NCBI GenBank assembly: GCA_025667525.1
Contig: CM046876.1
Location: 565,933,469-565,997,468 of the forward strand
Length of the DNA: 64,000 nucleotides
Reading direction: 5' to 3'
Source: Glebionis coronaria
Lineage: Eukaryota > Streptophyta > Magnoliopsida > Asterales > Asteraceae
The position numbers and the translations under genes are program-made. Numbering within the stretch: the first letter of the stretch is position 1; every line of letters starts with the position of its first letter. The notes beneath the pieces were generated by a model that had not been told where the DNA came from, did no database searches, and worked only from the letters and a program-made list of their open reading frames with translations. Positions 11,650 to 24,297 of this stretch are shown here, in pieces.

Positions 11650-14061
11650 TCCTGCATAGATATAATAAAAGCAAATTAGTTTCGATGATGAACCCACTTT
11701 CCAGTGGGTCCATGATGTCGCTGACCAGCGACATTGGGTCTTCTTTGGTTCTTGTCTCCCCCTCTTTGGTTGCAATATCTGGTTTCATGACGCATACTTC
11801 CGTAGATGTCACATCCGGGATAGTGTTCACACTCATCAGAGTGATGGTCATAGAAGCCACAGTACTTGCAAGGAGGAAATGGTCTATAACTCTGAGGAGT
11901 GTCTCTGGGTTTGGGTTCTGGTCTCTTAGAGGACTTGTATGGAGTTTTAGATCTTAATTAAGTTCTGGTCTTTTGGGCAGTTATGGTCTCCTCGTGTTCC
12001 CTGGAGGTGTGTTCAGTGGACTCGCATGTGATACATTTCGGTTTCTTTGAACAATTTTCGGAAAAATGATTTTTAAACCCATAATGTTTGCAAGGCCTGA
12101 ACAAAGCTCTCCCCTTTGAGTTGCTGGAACCTTCACCAAGAGAACTAACAGATGGACTGTCTGCCCAAGGATTGATTTGTTCTTTCAACCATTTAACTTC
12201 TTCCATAAGGGTGAGGAGAAGTTTCTTGGTGGGTGAAAGCTCTTCAGTGGGAGGAATAGGTTTGGCAGGTTCTTTGGCCATAATAACCTATTTGTGTGCT
12301 TTCTCAGCAACTCTGAGATTGGATGTCCCAGAGGTTTTGATGGCAGGTTTTGGGCCAAGTAAGGAATCAGATGGATTAGCACTAGCAAGTTTGGGTAAGG
12401 CTGATGAAGGTCTAGAACCATCTGAATCCTTATCAGAATCATTCTCATCCATAGAGGTGGAAATAACAGAAGGATCCTCTAAGGGGACAAACTTTACTTT
12501 GGCCAATGGTATATGGTTTTTAAACCTACCCTTACCCCCTATTGCTTGAACCACATCCCCTAGAATGGCTTCAACAACCAATTCTTCCACAGTTTATTGA
12601 CATACCTTCCATTTTTCAATGGTTCTTCTAAGTTCAACATTTTCATTAGTTAAAGATTCATTTTCAATGGAAATTTTGCTAACTTCATTTTGAAGTTGAT
12701 TTGCAAGATTCACAAAAGGTTTGAGATTAGTTAACTCAGATTGACAAAGATTTAACTCAGTTTTAAGATTATGAAATTTGTTTAATAAGTTCTTTCTTTG
12801 TTCTTCCACAAAATGGAGGTCAACCAAGGTGTAGTCACTGACATGGTCTTTATCAGGACCTTCAGGCATAGAAAGCAATCCATGTGCCTTTTTTTATGGT
12901 GATATCCACCCATTGACCAGATCTTGCTTCGCTTTTACCAACAGTTGGTTCCTCATCAGCGCCGGCCATAAAAGCTCTGACAGTAGTGGTTCCTTCATCC
13001 TCTGATGTAAGAGGTTCATCATCTCAATCGAAAGAGGCAGCGTAAGACCCTTTTCAGTCTTTTTGTTATCTTTTTTCTTTGCTGCTTCATCACCCTTTTG
13101 ATTGAGTTTCACCAATTCAGCTTTTAGTGCTTTATATTTGACCTTGTAATCCTTCTTTCCCTCAGAGTCAGAGTGAGAAGTTTTTTTGAATGAAGTAAAC
13201 TTCTTCTCGCTACTGTTGACATTACTGGATGAGGGAAAGCTTAGAGAAGAAGTCTTGTTTGACCAGTATTCCTTTTGGAAGTGACCAGCTTTTCCACATG
13301 TGTAGCAAATCACTTAGGATTTTTCAACGTTAGCAGCTCCAACTCTGCCTGATCTCTTGTAGTATCTCTTTTGATCAGCAAGAAGAGCCCTGTCTTTGAA
13401 TTCTGCATGCAATTCATCAAGAAATTCTTGACTTCTTCCAGTATCTTCTTCTATGTCAGAGTCGTTGTCCTGAAAAGAATGGTTAGCAACAAGAGCTTTT
13501 GAACCAGAGATATGGGTGGTAAACCTATCAGTCTCTGATTTGTAAATAGAATCAATTAGACCTTCTTCATAGTTATATCTACCAAATAGTTGGACCGGAG
13601 TATCATTCTTGATTGCATCATTTGCTCTTAAGGTCTGGTTTAAACTAAGCCATTTCCTAGGTAAGCTGTTTACAAATGTGGCATTAACCTCAGCCTTAGG
13701 TAGAACAACACCATTGTTTCCTAAATCATTCAACAAAATCTTAAGTCTAGTATAGGTTTGAGCAATAGTTTCAGTTTCCAAGGCTTTAAAAGCGTTAAAC
13801 TTGAGTCTTAGGGCTTGAATTTTGGTTTCTGTTGTTTCTTCTGGACATTCATACCCTAGAACCAATTCAGTCCACATCTCTTTTGTAGAGTTGCATTTAA
13901 TAATGGACTTCATAATGTTCTTGGGTAGGCAAGAGACTATGACCCTTATAAGTCTCTTGTCCTGATTAGCCAGACGTCTATCCGTTGGAGATCATTTCTT
14001 AAGAGGCTTCTTAATGGGTCTCTCTGGGATAGAGGAAACAGCCAGAGGCACATAAGGTCCA
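11650..14061 (-). pseudogene. gag (central and C-terminal part) of Copia A
   Basis: Frames 13913-13314 and 13313-12894 give the UBN2-type capsid region (KEMWTELVLGYECPEE) and a zinc knuckle, CYTCGKAGHFQKEY. The final Cys of the CX2CX4HX4C pattern is Tyr, so the knuckle is damaged. A coiled-coil-like, Leu/Asn/Glu-rich region (12878-12594) and low-complexity Ser/Pro segments (12590-11958) follow. A second Cys/His cluster (CKHYGFKNHFSENC) lies near 12080; there the second Cys is Tyr. The N-terminus is not upstream at 14062 but across two insertions, at 17495-17604 and 51083-51253. Confidence 0.75.
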
Positions 14062-17000
14062 TGATGAGACTGCTTTTATACATAGTCTCATCGTCCAAAT
14101 CAGGCTTAAATTGTATAAAATATCATTAAAACTGCCAAATATATGCTCGTGTTTGTTGCTTGTGTATTTTAGGTACGGATATTGAGGAAATGACAAAAAG
14201 ATCACAAGAATCAATCAAAAACAAACACGGGAAATGAAGCCGCACAATGAACCGGGCCCAAGAATGGAATTTACAAAAATGCCCTTGAAGTTTTGAAGAT
14301 TGGCAACTTTAGTCCCTCAATTTTTGAAGATTTATCAAGATTGGTCCTTGTAAAAATCAAGTTATGCAAGAATGGTCCTTGAGGAATGAAGATTGTACAA
14401 GTTTAGCCCTTGGGAAAAGAAGAAATTACATTTGAAATCCTTATTCTAAGTTTAAGAAAGTATTTGTGCCAAAAGTGTCAAACTGCCAAACTTATTATAA
14501 AGGGAAATGGAGTATTGTTGCTATTTATACAAAGTGAAGAGAGTAAGAAACCTTGGGGGCTGTTTTTGCCAGACAATCAAACCCACACATCCAACCAGCT
14601 CTTGACACGTCACTAAACCAACCCATTTACCCTACCCAAACCCGTAACCCAAGCCCACCCACCAGGTTTATTTAATTAAACCTGGTCAACCAGTCAACAC
14701 CCCACTTATTTTTCCCACCCAAAACACTTAATTTAAAATCTATTAAACCCAAAATAGATTAAACCTGCACTAATCACCCCCATAAACCCTAATATCCCCA
14801 GAACCAATCAACCTAAAAACAAAGGGTTTTTGACCCAGCTTTTCCAGATGGATAATTAAGGTTTTTGTCACCAAAACCCACATCCAAAACATGAGCCAAG
14901 ACAAAACCATGTGAGTGTAGGGCCTTCCCCTGCACGTCACTTTCTTCCTCAAAAACAAAACCCGACCAAATAAACGTCCCTGATCTTTCTACTTGGCCCC
15001 CAAGGACATTTTAACGTCCCTGATCATCCAACACAACCTGACATCTTCACATGACACCACCAAGATCACATGATCCGAATTTGACCAAGACTTGAAGACT
15101 TTTCAAAGGGCAGCAATGGAAATTCATAGCTAGGGTTTAGTTATCTAGAATTTTCCTTTCAGTTGTATAAATAGGAGACTCATGTGTCCCTATTCACTTG
15201 TTCCAGATTTTTACTCAAAAAGTTGTAATTCCTTTTTAAATCTATAAAGTTGGTATTTTTTATGAAAAATTGTAATTCCTTTTATTACTTTTAAAAGTTG
15301 GTAGATGTATGAGTATTAATCTGAGTTCCATTAACATTGTTCAAACATTTTGTGTTTGAAGTTTTCAGAAAAAGGTTTCTGAAAACTTGATTTTCTTGGG
15401 TGAAATCTTGTTTCAAAGATTTGGGTTTGCAGGTTTGTAAGTGTGTTTGGTGTAAGAGTTTTTGAAAGGAAAAGTTTTTGAGAAAGTTTGTGAAAAAGAT
15501 TTGAAAGGTTTTAAAAAAAATTCAGAAAGTTGGAATTTTTGTTCTATTTTCTTTCTTAGCAGGTTAAACTTGGAGATTGTTGTCCAAGGTTCTGCACAGG
15601 TCCGGACCTGTTTGGAGATGGCTAGCAGCCATTGTTGGGCCTGGATGTAGGTCCAACAAGGTAAAAGCCTTGTTCTTTTTCAGTTTTCAGTTTATGTTGA
15701 TTTTGCATGAAATTTGTGAAGTGCTGGTTATAGGCTTGTTAAATGATTTGATTCTACTGATTAGGGCCTTATATGCATGTTATAAGTTGTTTCAATCAGT
15801 TTGAGTGTGATTTGTTAAGATCTGGTTTGAAAAATATTGATTTTCAGTCATAAAGGGGTGTTTGGATTAAGGATTAAGTTGGGTTGATTAACTAGAATCT
15901 TGCTTAAAACTTGTGTAAAGCACTTCTTGAATGGTTATTATATGATATGTGTCTTTGGTTTCAGTTTGGGTGAGTTTTAAAAACAAGTTGCATGTTAAAA
16001 GTTGGCCTAAGTAGTAGAAACCAGTAAGTGTCCTGAGTGATTATTTTGTTGGAATTTGTGCATCAAATCTTGTAGTCTGATAGGTTACAGGTCCATCTAG
16101 GATTTGCTATCAATTGTATGTCATTTGGTTGAGTATTGTGCAAATTATTGGCCATTGAAATTCGTTTTTGTGCATATAACATACTTACTGTTCATCAGAC
16201 AACACTTAAGCTTAATCAGAAACTTTGTGGGTTTATTTTTCTTGATTTTTGTTAGTGACTTGTGTTTCTTTTTGCTTAAACTGACTCCCCAAAACCCAAT
16301 TGGTGTGGGGGTGCCCAATTGCCCAAAGAGATCCAAGCATTGAGCTTTCCTAAGCTCATTTGGTCAACTGACCTGATTTTTGCACTAGCAGTGGGAAAAA
16401 GGTTTCCCCTGCTTATACACTTGTTTCCACTGCTAAGCAAACAGACAAAAGTCTGTCACATGTCACTATCAGATTTCATGAATTTTTGTCTTTAGTGGGC
16501 AAATTTGTGAGTTAGACCTTCAAACTTGTTTCATATTTTTTCTATATTTATTTTTGATTTTTCTGATTAATTAGATTTTTATTTACTGTTCATTTAGTAT
16601 TTATTAGATTAATTAGCTATTTTTAATACTTTTTAATTTTCTGTTTTTGGCATTTAGTGCCAAAAATACATATTTTCAGTTTCAACATTTTTCTTTTATT
16701 AAGAAAAACATTTTAAGATTTTTGGTTTAAAAATATTCTACTGTTCATCTTTTTATTAATTTTTAGAATTAATTTAGCTTAATTAGGGTTTTAATATTAA
16801 ACTGTTTTGCCTTTTAGTGAAAATTTTTATATTTTTCAAACTTTTTCAATTTCCTACTGTTCATTAGTGTAATTTAGGATTTTTAAAATTGGTAAATTAT
16901 TTTTAGCATTATTTTATTATTTTTTATAATTATTTTAGTTTTAAAATAGTTTTTAGTAATTTAAAAATAGAAAAATAGTTTTTAAAAATTAGGAAAAATA

Positions 17001-17489
17001 CTTTTTAGTCTTTAGATAATAAGTAAGTTATTTGTTCAATAAAATAATATTTTGGACATTTTGATTAATTATATTTAATTTTAGGGCTTTAATTAGCATT
17101 TAAAATTGAATATTTAATTAATGAAAGGTTTTAAAATATTTTTATTGGTTTTTTTTATTCTTATTTATATTATTTTAGACTACTTTTAACTTTTAATTAA
17201 TTTTTAGGTTTAAATTTTTAATTTTGTAGTTCTTACGGTTTTACGTAAACGCCTTTTCGTCTTAGCTCGATCCGTCTTCGTAACCGTCTTTCTCTTCTAA
17301 TCTCATTTCTTTCTTTCTTTTTCAATCATATAATCACAAATCAAAATCATCTCTTAACACAACGCACTAGCCTCCTTGGGAAACGAACTTGAACTTATTT
17401 GGTCATTAGTGCTTGGTTTTCCTAAACCGACACTTAATACTTGCCACTTTTGCTCTCTTTTCCTAAAGGGTAGTAAAAACACTACATCA
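14062..17489 (+). mobile_element. Probable solo LTR (3.43 kb) of a large Ty3/gypsy element, inserted in Copia A gag
   Basis: Ends are TGATGAGACTG ... CACTACATCA, flanked by a perfect 5 bp duplication gtcca (14057-14061 and 17490-17494). Removing the insert with one gtcca restores the Copia A gag frame. No internal protein domain, PBS or repeated ends are visible. A good TATA box lies at 15165, about a third of the way in, as in a U3-R-U5 layout. The last ~270 bp resemble the U5 end of plant Tat/Ogre/Retand-type gypsy LTRs, which can exceed 3 kb. Downstream of 15.2 kb the sequence is very AT-rich. Alternative: an unrelated non-autonomous element with TG/CA ends. Confidence 0.65.
15165..15172 (+). 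promoter_or_regulatory. TATA box of the solo LTR
   Basis: tataaata inside gttgtataaataggagact is a strong plant TATA context. It would place the transcript start near 15195-15205 on the + strand. Confidence 0.6.
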
Positions 17490-17494
17490 GTCCA

Positions 17495-17604
17495 TTTTCT
17501 AATATTTATATCAAGAAAGGTTCTAAACCGTCTAAGTATATAAGAAATTCACTTTTCCAACTAAAAAAGTCTTCTTCATCGAAGGCTGGAAAATTGGACA
17601 CATG
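17495..17604 (-). pseudogene. 110 bp island of Copia A gag between two insertions
   Basis: Minus-strand translation (AFDEEDFFSWKSEFLIYLDG) is the N-terminal copia Gag region. It is bounded on the left by the solo LTR duplication gtcca and on the right by the Athila LTR. One stop falls inside (after EPFLI). Its frame runs into 51083-51253 on one side and into 14061 on the other once the insertions are removed. Confidence 0.85.
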
Positions 17605-18766
17605 TGATGTTCGTTTCGCAAGTCTTAAATTTATATTACAAGGTTTAGACAAAACAAGGGACTAGAATACAAACACGGGCTAGTATACCCTTTCGTTCGT
17701 AATATAGCTTGTAGTGGTAAGCCATGATCATTCGCTGAGACTTAGTTTCGTATTGGTAATCAATATAATAACTTAAGAAAAAAATGATTGAAATGAATAA
17801 CAAAGTAACAAGTATGACTAATATGGGATAGTTCGTATGAGTTCGTGATGATGATAACAATGATCAAGATATTTTACATAGGTAAAGAGTGATAATCTTT
17901 TTTTGTCAAAAAGGCGTTTGCAAAATTTACTTTAGGGTGATTCAAGACTTATGTTTATTTAAGCGACTTAGCTCAAAACAAGTTGCCAACGAGTTCAATA
18001 TTTTATCAAGGTTTCTAAGCAGATCTCTCCAACCAAAGATTCAAAACCATAGACAAGTCTTTAAAAACTTATTATAACAATTTGCGTTTCTCAACGCCAA
18101 ACTATCGTAACAAATCAACCTAGATAAAATATGGTTTATAGAACGAGGTGGTAAAATGGTTCTATAACATTAGCTTGAAATGGATTATAAAAGATCATAT
18201 CATAGCATCATCACTAATCATAGTCACATACCCATATAGTCATAAATAGCTTAGCCTAACATAGTAATCAAAGTAACAAATGGAAAAGAGTAAGAGAACA
18301 TCATACTTAGATTGATTGAATGAACGAATACACAAGTGTCACGATTGTATCGTTTCACCAAGAATCAAAGAGTAGAATACTCTCGTTACAACTATTTCCC
18401 AAAAGTGGATAACACTGAAATATCACTAAGAAAGATAAGAATACTCGGATTTATAAAGTAGTAGTTGAGAGATGTGATTTTAGATGAGTAGAAGTGGCCT
18501 CTATTTATAGTGCTGGCTGAGAGAAAATGTGCGCCGCACTTCCCCGAAAGTGCGTCGCACTTTGGAGACGGGAATGTGCGCCGCACTTTTGTGTGTTCTA
18601 GAATCTTCTTTCAATAGTTTTGCTTATTTGCACATTTAGGGCCCTTCTTTGTATTTCTTCACTTTGCTTCTTCATACTTTATATCTGTAGGTAAAAAAAG
18701 CTCTTATTCATAATACAAAGTGGCATTATAATAACGGGTTGAATATGTATATTTAGTTCGTTATCA
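17605..18766 (-). repeat. Athila LTR1 (3' LTR of body D)
   Basis: 1162 bp, from tgatgttcgtttcgc to ttcgttatca on the + strand. It contains a minus-strand TATA box (ctatttatag, about 18501-18510) and three GTGCG-N-CGCAC palindromes at 18529, 18550 and 18576. Confidence 0.9.
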
Positions 18767-18779
18767 AATTCCACCACAC
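18767..18779 (-). other. Polypurine tract beside LTR1
   Basis: The + strand aattccaccacac reads gtgtggtggaatt on the minus strand, directly abutting the LTR start tgataacg. Confidence 0.7.
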
Positions 18780-19408
18780 TTAGCTATTGCTTGCCCTCAA
18801 GCAATCAAAGCGAGAAAACAAATCAGCTTTTTAAAACTTTTAGGTATTCTAAAGTACGATAGGAAAATGATTAATTTTTTGTAAGTAGCAAAAGCAAATG
18901 GCAAGATAATTTCAGCACCTCACATGGATAGTGTTTGGATTTTAAGTTCACACAAATGTCACTCACAAAGGGTAAAGGTAAGATAAAACTCAAGTAGCTT
19001 GGTCATAAAATAGATAGCTACCATAGGTTTGTACATGACACATAAACATAACCGTTGTGACGTGAGCACCAGATAAATTTTCAAAGAAGCAAAACGTGAT
19101 AATAATGAGGGTTTGGAATAAAATATGCCTTTTCAAAGTCGTAGAACAACTATACTAGAATACTTTATTATTTTTTATTATTTTTTTATTTTTTAAGAGA
19201 ACATCATATATACTTTTTCGACTTGACAAATGGATAGGCAACTAATCGAGATAATAACACAAGGGATAATATAGCACATAGGTACGAGTGCAACGTATTT
19301 TAGCAAGCCAGTTTAGCTTAACTAAAATGATAAAATGGTGGTTTATTTTTCCTTTTTTCGAAAAATACCTATAAATTAACCTCACCGCGGTTTAGTAAAT
19401 GATGATCA

Positions 19409-19831
19409 TGTTGGGTCAAATATTGAGTTGATGTGACAAAATAAACAAAATAAGAAGACAAGGACTAAAATGTACAAGAAACAATTCTACAAGCTGATGG
19501 AGTCTTTTTATTAATTTAATAGCTTTCTTTGTAAGCTATGTTTTCTTTTTTATAAAGAAAACATACGTAGGTTTTACATTCATATCTTTCATTCACAATG
19601 AAAACCTACAATTGAGTTCGTGTTCTAGGCGTGGGATTTAATGCATACACGCCTAGAGATTATTTGTTTTATTATTTAATACAAGTAATCATTGGGGAAA
19701 TTCATCTTTGTTCTTGTTAACATCTTGTTTATATTACTGTTCTATTCCGCTATGTTTTATACATATGAACATTGATAATCCTAGATAGAATGGCTCTTAA
19801 CCATTGAGTCTAACGATCCATAGAATCCACA
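19409..19831 (+). repeat. Left LTR of element C
   Basis: 423 bp, tgttgggtc to gaatccaca. Followed by one base and the PBS. Confidence 0.9.
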
Positions 19832-19833
19832 AT

Positions 19834-19845
19834 TGGTATCAGAGT
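19834..19845 (+). other. PBS of element C
   Basis: tggtatcagagt matches the initiator tRNA-Met primer site with one final change (c to t). Confidence 0.8.
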
Positions 19846-22355
19846 TGGTGGCTCGTGATATCTAGGATCTACAAGGTGTTTATGATCGTGTTCGTGTTGA
19901 AGAAAAGCCGCTGTCCAGAATTCGCGACAGTTTTAGCGACAATTTTTGCGACAGATCTGGTGTCGCTAATGCTGATTTTAGAGTTTGATTGAAAAAAAAC
20001 TCTACATCGGTAATGTTCGTTGCTGTGAAGAAGATGATTTTTAGGGTTTGTTGAGATGGTTAATTCCTCAAGCCCTAAAATATTGGTGGTACGAGCTGTG
20101 ATTTAAAATTCGTTTTTAGGGTTTACATGAAACCCTAAACTGATTATTGTTGCTGAAAAGGATGCGATGAAGAAGCAGTTCATGTATTCCTGAATGATCT
20201 TCATGTGATAACAGTAGCACGTTGTATGTTTATCTTGATGTTCGGATCTGGGTAAAGAACGAGCAGCAATGAAGTTAGGGTTTGAAAACCCTAAGATCTA
20301 TGTTAATCGAGCAGCACGTTATGCAAAAGAAAAATATATTTGATTTGTGTGCTTTGGTTCACATGGTGTCGGTGTCAGAGTCAGATTCAAAGATTAAAGG
20401 GTTTGATGGCAAATCAAGAAAGTTAACTAGTTGGTTGTATTGATCTGTGATCATACGAATCCCAGTAAGGTTGATCGTCTTGATGTGCTTTATGTGTTGA
20501 TGCAGACCACGAAAATTAGACTGAAGAATAAGCATGTGATAAAGTTAAAAAGTTGAATGGGATTGCTGTGTGACTCTTGGTACTAGGAAAAGAAGAAGCA
20601 GGTGATCCTCATAGGTTAGCTTTATAGTTATGTTCCTTAAGAAGAAAGTGTTGTTCGATGTTATGGTCCCAACAAGGAGACGCAGCAAGAAAAAGAAACG
20701 TGTGTTGCTACATAATTTTTGGGATATAGAGATGCTGCTATTACGTGTCAATATTCAAACGTGGAGGTTTCTACATTTACAAACTTTCAGCAGTTCTATG
20801 TACGTATATGCTGTTTTTATGGGATTTATTTGATTAATATCCCTGCTTTATTGTCTGGATATTTGGTTTCCTGGATAAAAGACGTGTGATTCTATGAGAA
20901 TATTATGTTATCCCTGATCTTTTGGACAAATTAACGTGGGTGGATATTTAATGTTTCCTACCGATGGGATTTGGGCCTATGGCAGCTGGAGTTTATTACG
21001 TATCTATTGTAGCCCACGTGGAATAAATAATATATATTGCTTGTTGCTATTCTTGTGTTCACACGAAGAAGCAAAAAGGGTACTTCACGTGAGATACAGC
21101 AAAATAATATAGTATTATGTTATTCTTAAGAAAAGTGAAGATGCAAGAAAGTGTTGTGGCAGATTAAAGTTGTGACAGAAGGTGAATCACGTGCCAATAA
21201 TTGAAGTATAATTAGCAAAGGTATTGTCGAAGTGGTCAAGGTTTATTTATTTACTACTTCTATATTAATACTATTGTCCTTTGCAAAGATGCAAATAATA
21301 TGGAGTATGTAAGTTGTATTTCGAGATAAAGACAGAAGGGTATATTTTATAACCACTGATATTATTTAGCCGCTGACACTTGTGACACAGCCGTTGACAA
21401 CATTATTCGCAGTCACTGACGGACAGTTTTGGAGTTGTTTTGATTTGAAGTTTGGTTCATTCATAGCAACTAGTTCTCTTAAAGGTATAAAGGCTCGTTT
21501 TATTTTCATTGATTACAAAGAAAAGTTTTTATTACTTGTTTGAAGACGAAGTAGATTTTCGCGGATTGGTATCCTATCATATCTTCAAATTTTTAGCGTG
21601 TTTGAAGATAACTTGTAGGTTCTTTTAATTTGTGACGACGGACTTGATAAAAAAGTAGCAAAGGTATGAGATTTTTCTTAAGACGCTCTATGCTCATATT
21701 TGCTAGAGAATTCTTTTTGTCAAGAGACTACTCATTATAGCCGTGAGTTTTATAGTCTACTCATTATAGCCGTGAGTGTTTTGGAGTCACATGTTTAATA
21801 CAAGACATGGAATACAAGTTCGGGTTATTCTACTTCATCATCAAGTAAGTCATAATTAGATTTCTTCATATGTGATCATTACTATAAAGCCTACAGAATT
21901 TGGAGATTCAATATACTCGACAAAAGTTGATCTTATTTGGTTATATTCAACCATTAAAAGTTGCTCTTTTCAAAGATACTACTACTTGGGTACGTATACT
22001 ATTAGTCATTTATAGATGCACTACATGTTAATTTCTGGTGCTACTCTCATCACGGATGGTACTACATAGTATTCGTTTCTGCAAGTGGTTAATTATTCGT
22101 TTACTTTTGATGGTTGATACTTCTACTTTTGTTCAAAAGAAATGGTGAACGCATGGTATAAGAGGAAGGTTATTGTTCTAAGCGTTACATCATTTACATG
22201 GTACTTGTATGTTTCATAGTTGTCTACGTTTTACTACTTCCTTGTTGATGTGACAAAAAGGGGAAGAAGTAATAAATTAAGGGGAAGATTGCAACTTGAA
22301 GAACTAGTGTCATGAAAGAAAGCAGTTTGTTTTGTCATATCAACTAGGGAAAGAT

Positions 22356-22778
22356 TGTTGGGTCAAATATTGAGTTGATGTGACAAAATAAACAAAATAA
22401 GAAAACAAGAACTAAAATGTACAAGAAACAATTCTACAAGCTGATGGAGTCTTTTTATTAATTTAATAGCTTTCTTTGTAAGCTATGTTTTCTAGTTTAA
22501 AAAGAAAACATACGTAAGTTTTACATTCATATCTTTCATTCACAATGAAAACCTACAATTGAGTTCGTGTTCTAGGCGTGGGATTTAATGCATACACGCC
22601 TAGAGATTATTTGTTTTATTATTTAATACAAGTAATCATTGGGGAAATTCATCTTTGTTCTTGTTAACATCTTGTTTATATTACTGTTCTATTCCGCTAT
22701 GTTTTATACATATGAACATTGATAATCCTAGATAGAGTGGTTCTTAACCATTGAGTCTAACGATCCATAGACTCCACA
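22356..22778 (+). repeat. Right LTR of element C
   Basis: 423 bp, tgttgggtc to gactccaca. Preceded by the purine tract at 22343-22355 and followed by TSD gatca. Confidence 0.9.
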
Positions 22779-23192
22779 GATCAAGCACAAATTCTGAAGC
22801 ATACTAGATTATCGGCTTTCACACAAAATAGAGAAATATAACGCTAGGTTTTCTGACATATTTGGTGGATGGCTTTTGTTCTTAGTTATCGTCCTCGAGG
22901 TGATAACTGATAAAATCTAAAAATAGGAAAAATGCAAAAGGAAACGAGAACTTCCCGGGGCTAAGTAGAAAATTACGGGACTTCAAGAGATGAATCCAGC
23001 TTAGAGCTCCAAGTTTGCTATTTTCCTACATGCTATCATAAAACAAAACACATGCAAAATATATACAAGGACGGTTTTATTTATTTTACAAGTCCTCCTC
23101 CACACTTAAGGTGAAAAGTGGGGGATAAAATACGGATTGCCTTCCGAGAAGTGCTAAGTTTAGAGTCTTCAGCCAGACTCGAGTACTCGGTT

Positions 23193-24245
23193 TTATTTTA
23201 AAAAGAACGAGATTTCTTCTTCATCTAATTTGTTACAGTTTTCTTCTTCATGGTAGAGCTTGAGTCTATGTCCATTGACAATAAAAGTGGTATTGTCTCT
23301 ACCGTAGAGTTCAACATATCCATATGGGTATTGGTGTTTCACTGTATAAGGTCCAGTCCATCTCGATGTAAGCTTAGGTTGCTTGAATTTAGATTTCGAG
23401 ATAAAGAGAAGTACTTCCTCTCCATGTTTGAATTCTTTTCTTTGTCGCAGTTTACGATCATGCCACACTTTGGTTCGTTCTTTATATAAACGTGAACTTT
23501 CATAAGCTTGATGTCGGAATTCATCTAACTCATAAAGTTGAAATATACGTTTTTCTCCAGCTGTAATAAGACCAGGGTTGCGGTTCTTAAGTGCCCAATA
23601 TGCACGGTGTTTAATTTCTATTGGTAAGTGGCATGTTTTTTCATACAAGAGCTTGTACGGTGTGGTTCTAGTTGGTGTTTTGAATGCGGTACGAAAGGCC
23701 CATAGAGCATCTTCTAATTTTTTAAACCAACAAGCAGGATTATTTTGGATGGTCTTTTCAAGGATTCGCTTAAGTAATCTATTAGTGTTTTCAATTTGGC
23801 CACTCGTTTGAGGGTGGTAAGATGTGGAAATCGGTGGTTGACTCCATATCTTTTCATGATTTGTTTCCATGAGTTTGATACAAAAATGAGTTCATCTGTC
23901 GCTTATTAGTGCTTGTAGAATTCCAAAACGATAGAATAGTTTCTTTAAGAATGCTATAACAACTCTTGCATCGTTAGTTTGCAAGGCTTGAGCTTCGACC
24001 CTTTTTGATACATAGCCGACGGCGACTAAAATGTATTCACATTTATAAGATTTAGGAAATGGTCCCTTGAAGTCGATACCCCACACGTCAAAGATTTCAC
24101 AGACTTGAATATTATTTAGAGGCATTTCATCTCATTTTGTAAGATTTCCAGTCCTTTGACATGCTTCACATAATTAGAATAAGGTATGAGCTTCAGGAAT
24201 AATCGTTGGCTAGTAAAAGCCAGCGTCGAACACTTTTTTAGTGAC
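23193..24245 (-). pseudogene. Integrase of Athila body D
   Basis: Two main frames. 24125-23892 covers the first catalytic segment ([14 protein letters not shown]) up to LISDR with the second Asp, then a stop. 23870-23193 covers [13 protein letters not shown] with the catalytic Glu and a long C-terminal part ending FFLK. The N-terminal zinc finger is damaged: relative to body E2 about 40 bases encoding its [11 protein letters not shown]is segment are missing near 24240. The C-terminal RWTGPYTVKHQYPYG region is the GPF/Y-type module. It would insert the element cDNA but is not functional as it stands. Confidence 0.85.
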
Positions 24246-24297
24246 ATTCATCGAGAATTTTTCGAGATTCGGATCCGGAAATACAACGTCGGATCAT

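Larger units (their letters stand above)
19409..22778 (+). mobile_element. Element C: 3.37 kb non-autonomous LTR retrotransposon
   Basis: LTRs of 423 bp at 19409-19831 and 22356-22778 (tgttgggtc ... atccaca / ctccaca) differ at only about ten sites by eye. Perfect TSD gatca at 19404-19408 and 22779-22783. Initiator-Met-type PBS tggtatcagagt at 19834-19845 and a purine tract aactagggaaagat before the right LTR show + orientation. The 2.5 kb interior has no gag, protease, RT or integrase motif and only short ORFs, so it must be mobilised in trans (LARD-like, probably copia). Repeated short phrases such as actcattatagccgtgag (21731 and 21758) lie inside. It is inserted in the 3' region of Athila body D. 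Confidence 0.88.
18780..23190 (-). other. Non-coding 3' region of body D, split by the small element C
   Basis: Excluding the insertion at 19409-22778, about 1.0 kb lies between the polypurine tract and the end of integrase. I see no envelope-like ORF, although many Athila elements carry one here. It includes poly-T/A tracts (about 19166-19195) and, at 23096-23110, a second purine-rich motif (aagtgtggaggagg on the minus strand) resembling the LTR-adjacent polypurine tract. Confidence 0.6.

Noticed and set aside
18780..23190. Athila envelope-like ORF between integrase and LTR1
   Set aside because: The region is short once element C is removed and has no ORF of useful length.
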